Positions 47,601-61,400 of a DNA stretch of 64,000 nt are shown in pieces. Made by a program: the position numbers and the translations under genes. The notes beneath the pieces are model-generated. The model did not search any database and was not told the origin of the DNA. It saw only the letters and a list, made by a program, of their open reading frames with translations. Position 1 is the first letter of the stretch. Each line of letters opens with the position of its first letter. The DNA lies in the NCBI GenBank assembly GCA_013365325.1, contig JABVXV010000024.1:248001-312000 (forward strand), given 5' to 3'. This DNA comes from Dipetalonema caudispina. Taxonomy: Eukaryota > Nematoda > Chromadorea > Rhabditida > Onchocercidae.

Positions 47601-50600
47601 TAACATTACCTTAAAAATCAATAAGTAATATTTCGCATAATAAAACATCCTAATTAATAAGCATTATTCAATTGAAATTATTTTATAACATTTTTAGCTA
47701 TTTGAATATTAATAAATAATTTTAGGTCTAATATTTCCGTAAACTATCTCAAGCCACAAATATGCTAATTTCTAATCTTCTCTGAAATTTTTAGCTTCTT
47801 TTATTGCTTTAAGCAATGGGCATTAATGCACATAACGATAATTGAAAGAAAAAAAAAAAAGGAAATATGCTCTAATGATAAACAAAACTTTCATCGATTG
47901 TAGAAGATTTGATAGAGAAGAAGAATGTAACTATTGACATCAAATTTCAGAATTATTTCCATCCTTGAAAACACCAATAACTTTTATTATACCATTGTTA
48001 TAATCATATCATTAATTTTTTTTGCTGTTGTTGTTAACAAAAAATTTTCATCCGAAAAGCACTACTGTTATGCATAAAATTACATTTATTGCGTTAAAAT
48101 AATTAAATTTTGAACAACTTTCTATTGAAATTAGTGTGAAATATTTGATTATTTAACAAAAAAACAAAATGAAAAGATTTTTCCGAAAAAATTGCAACAA
48201 TCTTTCTTCAATTTTAAGCAAATTAATATTAAAAAATATCGTTTTATCTATGATTAATTCATTAATTCCTTGGAAAAAAATTTTTATTCATTTTTTTTCT
48301 TCTTTCCTATGAAAAATAACAACAGCAAAAAAAAAAAAAAAAAAACCAATGATATGATTATAACAATCGTATAATAAAGGTTATCGGGAAAGTATAGACT
48401 TTTTTTGAATCAATAATTGAAAATTAAGAGTGATATAATATCCAGTAGGTGTTATATCCCGAGGATATATCTGCAAATGAATCAATCAATAAGTTTATAC
48501 TTCAGCATTGTACATTTTTTGAAATTGACAATATGGGTAGATTTTATATTGAAAGATTCGTTATCAGTTTTACTATTCCTCTCGAGACTTGCTTAAAATT
48601 TTTACGACTACAAAATAATGGAATTGAAAATAATCTATTTGTAAAAAAAAAAAAAAAAAGAAAAAAATTTGTACCTATTTCAATGATTGGAATTTGTACA
48701 TTCAAAAAATGTTGATGGAACAAATAAACTTAAATTTTCCGTCTTAAATGCAATTTTCTGCTTCACGCATAATTAGTCTAAGTCATACATTATTGAACTT
48801 TTAAATATAATTTTAAAAAAAATGATATTAGCACTCGTCCATGTTATTTGCATTTTCAACTAGGCTATTATAACTAAGATTTATCTTCTTGGGCACTGGC
48901 TTCTAACCTTCTGCAACCATACAACACTTCAAAATTATTATACAGTAGTTGATTGAGTTTCATGTTCCAAGGTAAGTTATATAATAGGAAAAAATTTCAC
49001 GTAATTTACACGTAGTTTACTGCAATCTAAGCTTCTTTCTAGAAGGATCATTGCAGAGTATTCAAAATAAACGAAAAAACTGAATGATTCCGGACTGGAA
49101 TCCATTTCATTTAACAAATTTTAACGTTTTTTGTAAGTACTTTTTTTTCTCATAAATTTATAAGTCATTTCATGCAAAGTACCATGAAACAAAAATGTTG
49201 TTGTTTTTAACTGATAATATTACAACTGTAAATAATAACTCCCGAGAGTATAATCATCATAAATTATCTTAGCAAAAAGATGAGTAAATATGTCACTGTG
49301 TATTACTTTAATATGTCATTTTGAAACTTTTAATATCTTACCTCTTTTACTGATTCTCTTTTCCCCTTTCCCTCTCTCTCTCTCTTCAAAATTCTTTAAG
49401 AAAACTATTCTGCTTTCTTGACATCAGAAACTTGGGCATTTCAGAGGAGGATGATGATGGGAATAAGGTATATTTTTCTTAATTATAATATCGATTCATT
49501 AGAAGAAAAAGTCTTTAAGAAAAGTTTCTGCAAAACGGAAATTTCAAATTGTTTTATTTACACTTCAACAAACGATTCAATGTATTTCAAATGATTCTTA
49601 TTTATTTTTGTAAATTATAGAACTTTTTTTTTTTCTTTTTTAAATGGATTGGTAAAAAGTTATTCTAAAAATTATAAAAATATTATTTTGATCTGTTCAA
49701 AACACGTTTAGTATTTTAGTTTTTTAGAAATACAAGAGAAGTTAATTCGAAATCATTTCAACTGCTCTAATTTTTTTTCAATATTTATTATGAATTAATG
49801 AGCACTAAAAAGGAAGGAATCAATCAGAATCGCGAACTTTTATAATTGCTTTGAATTAAATTCTTTGTGACTTTTGAAATCTTAAGAGAGTATAAAATTT
49901 TGTGTTAAAAACTTCATTAGTTATACTCTGCAAAAAATGAATTTCGAAAGTGAAAGGAAAAGATGATAGGAGAAAAATTGATTAAACCACGGCTGTCTTG
50001 TTGCATGCTTCATGAGAAAAACTTTTTCATTTTGTGAAGTGCAAATAATGATAAGCTTACATATTTTGATCTTCACAAGTTGATAATACCTCAGAGAACG
50101 GGCGGCTTTGTCCTTTTGATTCATCAAATCAAATTAGGAATCACTGATTCGGAATCAGAAGAAATCATTCAAACTTACTTTTTTATTATTAATTTCAAAG
50201 GAATTTTTATACATTTCTGGATAATTCAAGCTGAGCTTTCTTTAATGATTTACTGCAATTTCAAAGATTTTGAGTGTATCAATGATTTGGAATATTTATC
50301 AAGCCAAGAAAATGTTAACTTTGTCTCTTCTCCTCTTCTAGACTAGTTTTTCTCTTTTTTTTTCATACAATAAATTTATCATCGAAGAATCAGTGAGAAG
50401 TTTGACGGATTTACAAGTATCAAGTAAAAGTTTAAGTCGAAGTTGAAGTTTTTATTTGTTTTTAAAATCCATTATTTACACTTCTAATGAAACAATTGCA
50501 AAATACAATGAAAATGCAGTAAAAAAGTTTTTCTTCGAACCATTTATTCGTGCAGGAGTTTTCGTTTTTTATTTAACAGAAATCTGAAACTTGGAATAGG

Positions 50601-53600
50601 ATTCCTGAAAGTTGGCAAGAGATTTTGTGATTTTTAGTTTAGCCGTTAACTTTTGTTTACACCTTTAGTGATAGCACAATTATCATATTTATGGAGAAAA
50701 TAAAATTCATAAGCTTGTTCAAATGCAGCAAGATTTGAAAAATTGAAATAAACAAATTCCAACTATCAGAACTTTTTCAAACTATCATGTTACTTGACTT
50801 TATTCGACTACATTTACATATCATATAGCATTATTAAATACAAAATTTTTTATTTTTTTCTATGAACTATGCAATATTCATTTGTCATTAATTTTTAATA
50901 ATTCTTTGTATGTAAGTATCGGGAAAGAATGTCAAAATATATTCAAACAAAAAAAAAAAAGAAGAAATCGACAGGTTTTACCAGATTGTTTTAGATACTT
51001 ACTAGAAATAATTTTGATCATTTCGAAGAGAAATTTAAAACTTCCCACTTCTATGATTTTTTTGATTGAAATGGAGTGCAGTATTTTGAAATTCATTTCT
51101 ATTTGCATTTAATTTTGAAAGATCATATGTCAACATTCTTGTCATATCAATCGCTGATATTTATATTATATATAACATGATTAATTTTTCTTGCAAAAAC
51201 TTTTAAATTTCACGAAATTTCGTATCAAAAGCTCATTTAATTGAATTGCTATTGTAAATGATTAATTTGAATTTGAATGCACCAAATCTTCCATTTGCCC
51301 TCAAAAGCTGACATATTTGAAATGTTTGTGAATTTTTTTATTTCGCATCCGAATATCTTACTCTTGGCTCCAATCCCAGTAAAATGAAAGTCTGATACTT
51401 TTGCCTAATTTTTGATTTTTTTAACGAATCAAAACAACAGTATTTTCCAGGTAACATAGTAGTGAAGTGATTGAAAGAGTGATAGAGAGAATCTTTATCA
51501 TATGAAATTTCTTTTTCAAGTTTATTGAAAAAAATTTTAAATGGTAATAATCATGCTCAGGCTCATATCTATATTAGAAATAATTATCTTTCATAATATC
51601 TGGTAGACAAAAAAATTGCTATTATTTAAAATTTTCAGATTGGGCCATTTCTTTTTTAATTCTACATCACTCCTATAGCCAGAATACTTTTTTATTGTGT
51701 AGGAATGAAAAACTTAATAATGCTGTTAATTTATTGATATTAAGAATAATTCAGTGAGATCAAAAAGACTTGATATGAGTATGTGAATCCCTGTTAAATC
51801 TTATTTCTACTTTTGCTAATAGAAACTTTAACATTTTACTGCAATTTTATGATCAAATCTTTAAAAATACTTCTTTTCATGCTATTTCAAAAATTTGTAT
51901 ACTTCTTGAAATTGCTTTCATAATTACATCAGCTTATGACACTCATTCCTGTTGCTTAATTTTAATTATGGAGGATTCGCTAATAAAAGTATAAACATTT
52001 GAATTAAAAAAAAAAGTGTTTTTAATGAAGGATAATAGAATAGCTAGCAAATTTCAACAATGGAATCTTTTTAAAACCTTGCACAGATTCATTTATTTTA
52101 ATAGTTGTCTTCTGAATTTACTTCAAAAATATAAAATGTATGTGAAGCAGCCAAGTTTGATTCGTTAGTTCAATTCGACAACTAAGCCAGATGAAAATTT
52201 CTTCAAATTCAGGCAATACAATTTTTTCATCATTTTTCTGTGGAAAGAATTTGAAAAAAAAATCTTCTACAATCGTTGTTGAACTATCATATAGCCTTCA
52301 TTTCTTCCTCAATCTCCTAATTCAATTTCATATTAAACAAGTTGTTTGGGTTTCGGGAAAATTTATTTTGATTTTTGCTAAATTTCAAACTGTCCTTCAG
52401 TTTGCAAGGTTTAAATACTAAGTTTATAAAAGCACGATTCTTTCACACGAACAACCATTTCCGATTCTTTTTTTCCTCCATTTCCAATTAAATATTCCTA
52501 TTTCTAGGATTTGAAATAGCATAAATATTTTCGGGTTTTATCCTTATTTTCATACTTCAATCAATTGATACGAATTTCTAAATAATAATAATTACTATTA
52601 ATTATCATAGATTGGCGTTTACGATTCTGCTTATACCTTTGTTTATGCAATACGACAATTATATTAGAATGTGAACAGTGTAGATTACGTTTTATCACGC
52701 TATCAACAAGTTTTAACATTTAACATTTCATCTGTAAAGCAAAAATTAATCAGCACAGTAATATTTTTGAATATTATAAACTTTCTTTTTTTTTTGATAT
52801 ATTAATGGTTTGAAAAACGTTGCAGAAATGTATGATTTCTATCAACAACAACATTCATCGTTAAGTGATAATAAAGAACACATCGATTTCTCACAAGAAT
52901 TATTCTCGTCACTAAAAAAGTTTGTTTTCAATTTTTATACGTTGAAAATTTATTCTTAAGGATTTAATTTCATAAACACATTGTTATCAAAGATAGGAAT
53001 AGGCTAAGTTAAACTTAAATAAATGCATTGATCAAATTTCACTCGAGAGAAGTTTTGTTCAATACAAAGTGTTTACGGCTACCAAAGCAATTATTATGAA
53101 GTACTACTTAAAAACAGTGAATATAAATGAAGAAATGCTATTTAGATTTTATACTCATTCGTTTAAATGTCTATAAAAGTGTAAAAGTTAAGTGTAAAAA
53201 AATAAACTAATATCTCTTAAAAAAAATAAAAATTCCCATCTAAATTTAACCATTTTATTCTAATTTTGCAATATTTATTAAGCTTCTTTAAAAAAAGAAA
53301 GGCTTTAGGTTTTTTTCTTCCTTTTCCATCATTCCATCACTTTCTTCTTGTTATCAAATGTCATTTTCTCTTAATTAAGATTAAAAAAAAAAAATTCTTT
53401 TCCTTACTGAAGCAAACATATACTTTCAGTAATGCATAAATAAGTAACATTTACATTTTAAATAAAAGAAGAAAAATTTTTCTCCTTTAAATATTCATTT
53501 AAACAAAAGTTATTTTATGCTAAAAGTTGTGCCATAATAAGTAAGTGAAAATGAGAAAGATGAAGCGATTCATTAATTCACAGCTGTCAATATCCCATTT

Positions 53601-56600
53601 GAATTCAAAAATGTCCGATATATCTTCCAGAACATCAATATTATACCAATGTGCCTATTTCAGTCCAATTAAGATCTTTTCCTTTAATGCAGTTGTAGGC
53701 GGATGATATCAACTTCTCTTATATTCATTTATTTATTTATTTTTCTTCCCTTATCATAATATTCACTTTTTCTTTTTAAGCTTTTCAACTATTATTATTT
53801 TAATTTCTTCGAATTATTACTTTATCCTTTTTTTTCGAAGTTTTAATATCAATTCTATGATTATTTCTGAATGAAAAGTTATTAGATATGTTTTTAATTT
53901 GAATAAGTAAAAATTCACAGATCAATTTTAGATATAGCAATCACTTTGCGAATTGCGCTGTATGATTTATCTGTTGTTGTCTGCTTTTTTTTCTTTTGGA
54001 TTTACGTCAAAAAGTTCACGTCGTCGGAACTCTTTGATGTCTTTAGTGTATCTTTATGTTTCGGTTTATTTTCTTTCAGTTCGTACAAGAAATCATTAAT
54101 TAGTCGTATTCCAAATGTTAGTGCATTCTGGCATAATATGACGGAATCAAAACATAATGAATTACCAATAACATCAACAACTATGGAAAACGAACAAGTT
54201 GATAATTCTCAGGTTATTTGCTAGACTTTTATTTGCTTGATATGATATATTTGGAAGTTAATTTTTTCTGCCCATTAAATATTTCAATTGTTTAACCTTT
54301 CACCTTAGAAGTGATATATATGTTTAGTATAACAACAGTTAATTCTGTTGATGTTTCGAAATTACAATTTAGGAAAGTGACGGATGTCCCGTGAAACAAT
54401 ATGAATCCGGATTTTGTGAAAAATCTTCCGATTTGTGTTGTGTTAGAGGTACATTAACGTTTTCGCTTCGATATGATTTCATTCATCGCGTATTAATGGT
54501 TCACGTCATTCGAGCTAACGGTATCCCTGCTGAAGTAAGATTTGAAGATTTCTTTTTTTTTTTTAAAATTGCTTCATAGATTACTGAATTTTAGCGGAAA
54601 TTTAAAGTAAAGCTAAACACTACTATTTAGATTTTTGTCTTGAATTTTTTCTTTTCGTATTAACTGTCATAAAAATTCAGAATTCGGAACCGTATGTAAA
54701 ATTGTGCCTTCTACCGGAAAGGCGGAACCAATATAAAACTCGTATTTTCAAGAATTGCTCTAATCCAGAATGCAATGAAATGTTTTCATTTGATGTCAGT
54801 CATGCTAATTTATCCAGTAGAATGTTACAAGTAAGTTTTTTTCAAATATTTAATATTCGACGGTAAGAAGTTTGCTGCTATTATATGCATATTTCAAGTT
54901 TATTCCGTTCAAATTAACCAGTAATAATCAATCATCGATTATCGATTAGATCACATAATTACACAGAGAATGATAGCTTCAACTTAAGAGGTCACACAGT
55001 TTCATTTCACATTGAAATACGTTTCTACTCGTTTCGATATCTTATGCTTTATCTTCAGTTATATTGGCAAAGTAACAACATTTCATAGTAAGAAGAAAAA
55101 ACAACAACAGAAAAAATTTACAAAAACAAATGTGATCATTGAACATATCAGAGGGAAAGATAAATGATCAATGCCACTTTCAACTAACTGATCCATCGAT
55201 ATTGATCCTTTATCCTTCCTACTGTATTTAATTTATGGTATTTAAAAAGTTTATGAATTTTTTGCAGTTTACTGTGTATAATTTTGTTCGTTTTACACGT
55301 CATGGTCTCGTTGGTAACGTTATCTTACGTGATTTGTTCGAGAAATCAGAACTGAATACGTGGACTGAACATACTATGCAAATTATCGCCACTCCGGTCC
55401 GATTTTCCGAATCATCGTGTTTTCTTCTGTTCGAATTTTCCTCTATTAGTTTTAACTGTAATATTCTTTTTTTTTTAAGGGTAAGGATGATTTCGGTGAT
55501 TTATTGGTTTATTTGTCGTATTCTGTAGCTGATCGGAAACTTTACGTTACAGTTTCAAAAGCATACAACTTAAGACCAATGGATATTACAGGTGCTTCAG
55601 GTAAGCATTCGTTTTTTTTTTTTTTTTTTTATTCTCCCGACAAAATTTTTAAAAAAGTACGATAATAATAAGGTTAGAGTAAATTCTGTGCCCATTTATT
55701 ATATCGGTTTTTAAAAAAAAAACTTGTTGGCGACCTCAACATTAGAAGTGAAATGTTTTAGCTTTAATTTACACTTCTTTCTGCTTTAATTTATACTTTG
55801 GAAATTATTAAGGTCTGAAAACCAAAAATTGTTTAACTTCGGGAAAGGAATTAAATTTATTTAGCTGAGAAGATAAGCAACAGCTCTAACATGAAATTAA
55901 TGTTATTTTTCCCAAAGAGAAAAAAATGTTATAATCTTTCTTTTAGATCCTTATGTTAAAATTGAACAAATTTATCAACACCGACGCGTAAAAGCACGTA
56001 AAACGTCAATCAAACGAGCTAATCTAAATCCCGTATATCATGAGTGCCTCGAATTTGACCTTCCATTGAATGAAATTAATGGGACCAATTTGCTAGTTCG
56101 TGTAATGGATTGGGATAGGTAATACTTAGTTCAAAATATTTTTTAAATTATTGCTATTTGTTAAAGCTAACAATCATTTATCTAATTTTCTTTTTAATAT
56201 ATATGAATTATATTTTAATTGTTTGAATACTTTTTAAGAGACGATTAGCAGTATGTGCATATTCATCACTTCAAAATTTTATGTAATTTCGTAATACTTT
56301 TTGTAGGATCGGTCATGATGATTTGCTTGGTTGTTGTATCATAGGTAATAATAGTCCAATGCCAGAAGGTAGGAAACAATGGATGGATTGTTTCAGGAAT
56401 TTAACTGCTAATGCAATTTGTGATCATTCGGTATGAAATTTAACTCTTCACATTCTTCATTAGCAATTTAATTTATCTTTTAAAGTTGAAATTTCGAAAC
56501 TTTTGTGAACTGAGAAATATTCAGGAAATTACTAAATAACAATTACTTTTGATCATCACATTATTGCAATACTCGGACAGAAGATTTATATCAAAATATG

Positions 56601-56778
56601 AGGATGAAATATTCATTGGAATAAACATTTTATAAATCTAACTTCTTATTAATTCAGAATTCTTGCTAGAATTATTCACATCGAAATGTTTCAGGATCGT
56701 CGATCGATTGGTACATGGTACAGTATCCTTGATGAGGTACCCGAAGAATTTCGCAAAGTTCCAAAAGCAAAGAAATGA
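44672..56778 (+). CDS. Synaptotagmin, eleven exons, 466 residues
   Basis: A vesicle membrane protein that couples calcium and phospholipid binding to SNARE-driven exocytosis. Exons: 44672-44813, 46830-46919, 52826-52919, 54080-54212, 54373-54534, 54681-54830, 55268-55396, 55480-55600, 55947-56118, 56307-56430 and 56695-56778 (1401 nt, all phases agree). Order: a very short lumenal N-terminus, a membrane segment at about 5-28 (SFLLIFILAIYIIVQW), a cysteine and basic residues after it, a linker, C2A (about 178-300) and C2B (about 301-440), ending WYSILDEVPEEF where the family has a WHxL motif. C2A has lost its calcium ligands: the SDPYVK aspartate is Glu (210) and the loop-3 aspartates are Asn262, Val264 and Gly270. 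C2B keeps D335, D341, D395, D397 and D403 and a basic strand (RRVKARK). The ATG lies four bases after an AAATCAG acceptor. The first two exons are less certain than the C2 exons; an ATG at 52828 could serve a form without the membrane segment. I do not assign a paralogue. Confidence 0.88.
47036..47058. repeat. (AAT)n trinucleotide repeat
   Basis: About seven AAT units in the second intron of the synaptotagmin gene. Confidence 0.85.
47976..48383. mobile_element. MITE-like element with terminal inverted repeats of about 60 bp
   Basis: The left arm (about 47976-48036) and right arm (about 48315-48383) are imperfect reverse complements: both carry TTTATTATAC, then ATTGTTATAATCATATCATT, a T-run and GCTGTTGTT. 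The spacer of about 280 bases is AT-rich without a coding frame. Size and structure fit a non-autonomous DNA transposon in the 5.9-kb synaptotagmin intron. I see no clear target-site duplication and no second copy in the window. Confidence 0.65.
49371..49386. repeat. (CT)n simple repeat
   Basis: Eight CT/TC units in the large synaptotagmin intron, just before an exon-like segment at 49428-49467. Confidence 0.8.
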
Positions 56779-58481
56779 GATATCAGTATTAATGAATGGA
56801 ATTTTCGTACCAAGTACGATAATTGTCAAGAAGGAAGGGAAAAAGAATTGAGTAAAGGAGATCATTTACAGACAGGTATTAATGAGCAACTCATCGAAAC
56901 AATTCGTAAGATCGATATGGAAATATGTGGATATCGAATTGTCGAGATGTTCAATTAAGTGAGAAGAAATTAAGGAAAGAACTTTGAAATCTTTGAGATA
57001 TATTTTGATTATAAATAATTCAAAATGTTTTATATAGTGGAATGGAAAAAAATTGGCAAGTAATCCTTTTTCCTCTTAAAATTTTGAATTATTTTTTGAG
57101 ATACTTTTTTAGAGGATTAGTAAAATCTTTTAGCGTGAAATTATTTCATCTGATTCTCTTCATTTATTGATCGTCCAAATCTTTTCACTGAAAAGCTTCC
57201 AACTTTTATTATGTCTTTATTCCATAATGGTATCTTCAATATTTCTTGTTTTTCCTCACTTCAAATTTTTTCGATTCATTAAATCCTATAGAATTAACAA
57301 CCAAAAAAGAAAATAAAAAACACGAAAATCGGAGATTTTTTTTGCTTGCATTTATTCGTGAAAAAATTTTATGAAAAGCTTGAAAATTTCCGATGTCTTA
57401 TTTATGAATTTATGCGGCAGATTGTAATTTTCTTTTCCTGAATTCTTCCCTTATTTCATGATTTAATTTTCAAATTTTGCTGTAAATTTACGCTCCTCAC
57501 ATGGTACTTCAATGGTTTTCCTGGAAAATCCTATTTAAAAAGTAATGGATTTTTAATAATAATGTTCACAAGGAAAATTTTTTCTGTACCAAGGTTTCCC
57601 GGGAAAGCCAAAAAAATCCTATAGCACTTCTTCTTTTTAAAATTGTAGTGGACATGAAAATTCAACGTTCCACAATACGGGTTTGTTACCATTCAATGAT
57701 TATTGATATTTGGTACAAATAAAATTTCATATTAATGTAATTAATTATCGCAAAATTTAAATCGCCAACAGAAATCACGTACAGATGGATATTTATACTT
57801 AATCAAATTACAATTATGTCCATCTTTGTTTCTGTTAATACTTTGTTAAAATTTTAATAAATAATCGACTGTGTTGCATTTAGCATTAAATTCCAATTGT
57901 AGAACAGAAAGATAATTTGCATCCTTCCTATAATTCCTAATGTAACATTAAAATTTATGGAATCGATTGTTATGATATGATGGTTATTTATTAATACTGG
58001 CGGATTAAACTCACAATATTTTTATAACATAATCTATACAGATATAAAGAGCTTGAAAACAGATAACACAAAAGATTTTTTTTTAAATTTTTTATTAGTT
58101 GACTTAATTCTAATCTTTGCTCACCGATATTTTTGTCATGAAATGTTGAAAAATCTGAAGCAAAGCTTATGTGCACTTTTCTAAGCGCTATTCACTGCTT
58201 GTAAATTGCTACTAGCATGACAAAATAAATTGTAATTGTTTCTTCAGGAAAAGAAAATTAAATTTAAAAAAATGACAATTTGAAAATGCTCATTTTAGAC
58301 TTTTCGCACTATTTCACAACTACTTTTCTTTAATATCATCAGCAATTTCCCCATCGAATGCAATATTTTCAAAAGTGGAACTGTATTCCGCCATTGACTT
58401 CATCGAATTCTAAAAATTTAAACTTTCACTTGAACATTTCACAGTGAGCAGTAGTCAATTCTAGCAAACTCTTAACCTTTT
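56779..58481. other. Convergent intergenic region
   Basis: Between the synaptotagmin stop (plus) and the amnionless stop (minus). It should hold both 3' untranslated regions. No open frame or structure stands out. Confidence 0.6.
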
Positions 58482-61400
58482 TCATGATTCCCCATCTATT
58501 AGTAGCACTGTATTTATCTTTTTTGCAAATTCTAAAAATTTATAGTTGAAATTTGAAATTTCAATAACCTGAACATCATTTGTAACAATATTTAAAGTTG
58601 ATTCGTGATTACGTAGCAATTCAAGCTCATCTTCACTTTTTACACCTCTCCAATGAACTGCTTCGTAGATTGAATTCCGATTCGGTAAGCCTCGGAAACT
58701 GAAATTAAATTATTTCCTTTAACAGAAGACTTTTCAAATTGCAATCTTCCAATATAATCACTTCCTCTGAAATTTCCATATTTTACTAATCTCTTTAAAG
58801 ATGGATAAAATTGATTACTTGGCAAAGTCAAATTTTCGTCTAACTGCCAAAATGACGAGAATAACGAGTGCACCGATTGCAAACAATGAAATAAGGGTTA
58901 ATATAAGATCACCTGAAATAACAGTAGAATAAGTATAATTTGAATTTTATCAGTAATTCGTAGGAATTCTGGAACTATTTAACTGTTAAAGTCGAGTGAG
59001 TTACCTCTTTTAAGGAGAAATTACAAAGTTTTAAACAAGATGATAGACAGATATTAACACATAATACCTTTAGTGAAGCTATGAAAATCCACTGAAATTA
59101 CCTCGGCAACATCAGTGACTGTCATTGAATGTGAAATTCCTACAAGGCAATCAATTAACAGTTTCAATTTAGAAATTAATCGATAAAGTCTATGCTTCAA
59201 TATTATATTATCATCAGTTAAAGATAAAGACTAATTGTTTGACTACAAAATTTAGTATTGCTGAAAAACTAACAGGTGGATTAAAATAATTGTTTAAAGA
59301 TAAGCTTAGACTGATTCTCAATTTGTACTACTTGAACAAAATGAAGTGCACAAAGTTTATGAGTAATCAAATTTTGATTCGTATTTTATAGCTTAGATCT
59401 AAACTTGGCAAACATTACCGAAATTATTCTGCACAAGACTGGCTAAATCTTTTAGTATTCCATGATAGATTTGTTGATCGAATGGACGTTTTGCATTTTC
59501 TTGTGCAAGAACAACAACCTCAATAGTAAATTCTTATGTAAGGACTGAAATTAAAATTGGAAATGCAGAAAGTAAAATAATATTTCATTATTATTTATTG
59601 CGAATTGTTTGATTATTATTTATGGACTGCTTGTTTACTTCATTAATATGTTGGCGGTCCATTCATCGGTCAAGTTTAACAATATCTGTTATGAAATTCT
59701 AAGTTGTAAAAAAACAATTTTGAACTAATTAAGAAATGTCAACATTACAACTACACTTTATATCTCTCAGATTATTCGCAAATTGTGTCAATTTCTAAAA
59801 TTACTCCCCAAAAAAAAAAAAAAAGAAAAAAAAAAATATTGAGTATTTTAGTGATGCGCAAATAAGCGTCAATAATTCGAAATTAAACGTAAACCAAATT
59901 GTATGATATATCAAAATGATTCTGCAACAAGCTTTATGAAATTCCTTTTTTTTTTCTCAGTATTCTCACTTTTTATTTTACCTGATACTGTGGCAATGAA
60001 TCACCATGATCGATACGTAAACTCGTAATGTCTAAATCGTATTCTTTCATGATTCGATTTTCTCTCGCGTAATTTTCGACTTGCTTTTGAAATTTGTCAA
60101 AATTGAAGATTGTTGCACGAAAACGAAGCATGGAACCTAAAAGTGAAAATAATGATGTCAGTGGCATATTTCTGAATTTTAAATCTCGCAGGAAATTTTC
60201 TCCAAGAAATGAAAGCAATGAAAATGACTATACTAGCAGCAAACTTTAGGATTTTAAATCCCTAAGGAGTTTCCTTGCAAGATGTCTCACTTCATTTTCT
60301 CGGGAAATTTTTGAAACCCCATCAGAAATATTAAGAATTTGTATAACATTAAATGTGCAAACAACCAAATCATGAGAAAGTTCATAAAAATGTCCTTATT
60401 TTTTTTACTAAGAAAGTATCAAATAATAAAGAATTGAAATGATGAAAATGAAAATGAAAAAAGAAAGAAAAGTTTTATTAAAAGATTACATCACATTTCT
60501 TTCAATAACTTTTTTCATTTCTAACGAATAAAGGAAAAAAAAAAAGTAATAAGAAAAAATTATTGTTGCTACATTGCTGGATTGCCTACTAGGCTTTATA
60601 GGACAGAGTTTTGGCTTATTTCTGAATTCAAAGTTGGATTTCCAAGTAAATGAGACGATATCTGTTACCCATCCTTGCCATTCTTTTTGATTATTACTTA
60701 AACTATTTAATTAGCTTGAATTTTCTAAGTTACCGCATATTTCACAACAATGTCCGATTGGTCGAAATGTTCCGCTGCATTTCTGGGCTATTGATGGACA
60801 TTGCCGATAGGAACATATCAAGGCTAATTTCTGAAAGTTATGAAGACTTTTCGAGGCGAATTCCAAATTAGGAATAGAATGTTTGCACTTTTTTTTTTGT
60901 AATTTATGTAAAAGATTCTATAGAGTTAAAGTGATTATGAAATATCATTTCCAATATCGCAATTATGAATTTGAACGAAGCAAAAAACTCCTTATTGAAG
61001 AAAATAACATTTTTACCATAATCGAATTCAAAATTCTCATAGATCTAAAATTAAATGATTCATTGATAATGAGAATGCGGTAATAAAATTTTTTATAACA
61101 ACGCTTCATCAAATGTAGGACAATAAAAGAAATTAAATTGAGAATTTTTTCATTAAGAATACAATGATTCTTCATCTGATCGCTCGTTAGCAGCAGATTT
61201 CTAAGAAAAAATACTTTCATTAGAACTTGGCAACGATTTATTCAATCTAATCCCAAAATATGAGTTTCTTTGTTATAGGAATCGATTCTTATGATTCATG
61301 ATTTAATTAACATCTATAAAGATATTTAAAAATTTGAAATTTCTTTAAATTACTTATAAAGATCAAATCTTTACAGTTCAAAATAGCAATTATTTTTATA

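Noticed and set aside
48449..48715. 88-codon open frame in the synaptotagmin intron
   Set aside because: It ends in a poly-lysine tract from an A-run, and no phase-compatible exon could be built.
49428..49467. Exon-like segment (acidic, EEDDDGNK) with acceptor and GTATAT donor in the synaptotagmin intron
   Set aside because: Neither possible length (40 or 23 nt) keeps the reading phase between exons 2 and 3, so it was left out. It could still be used in another isoform.
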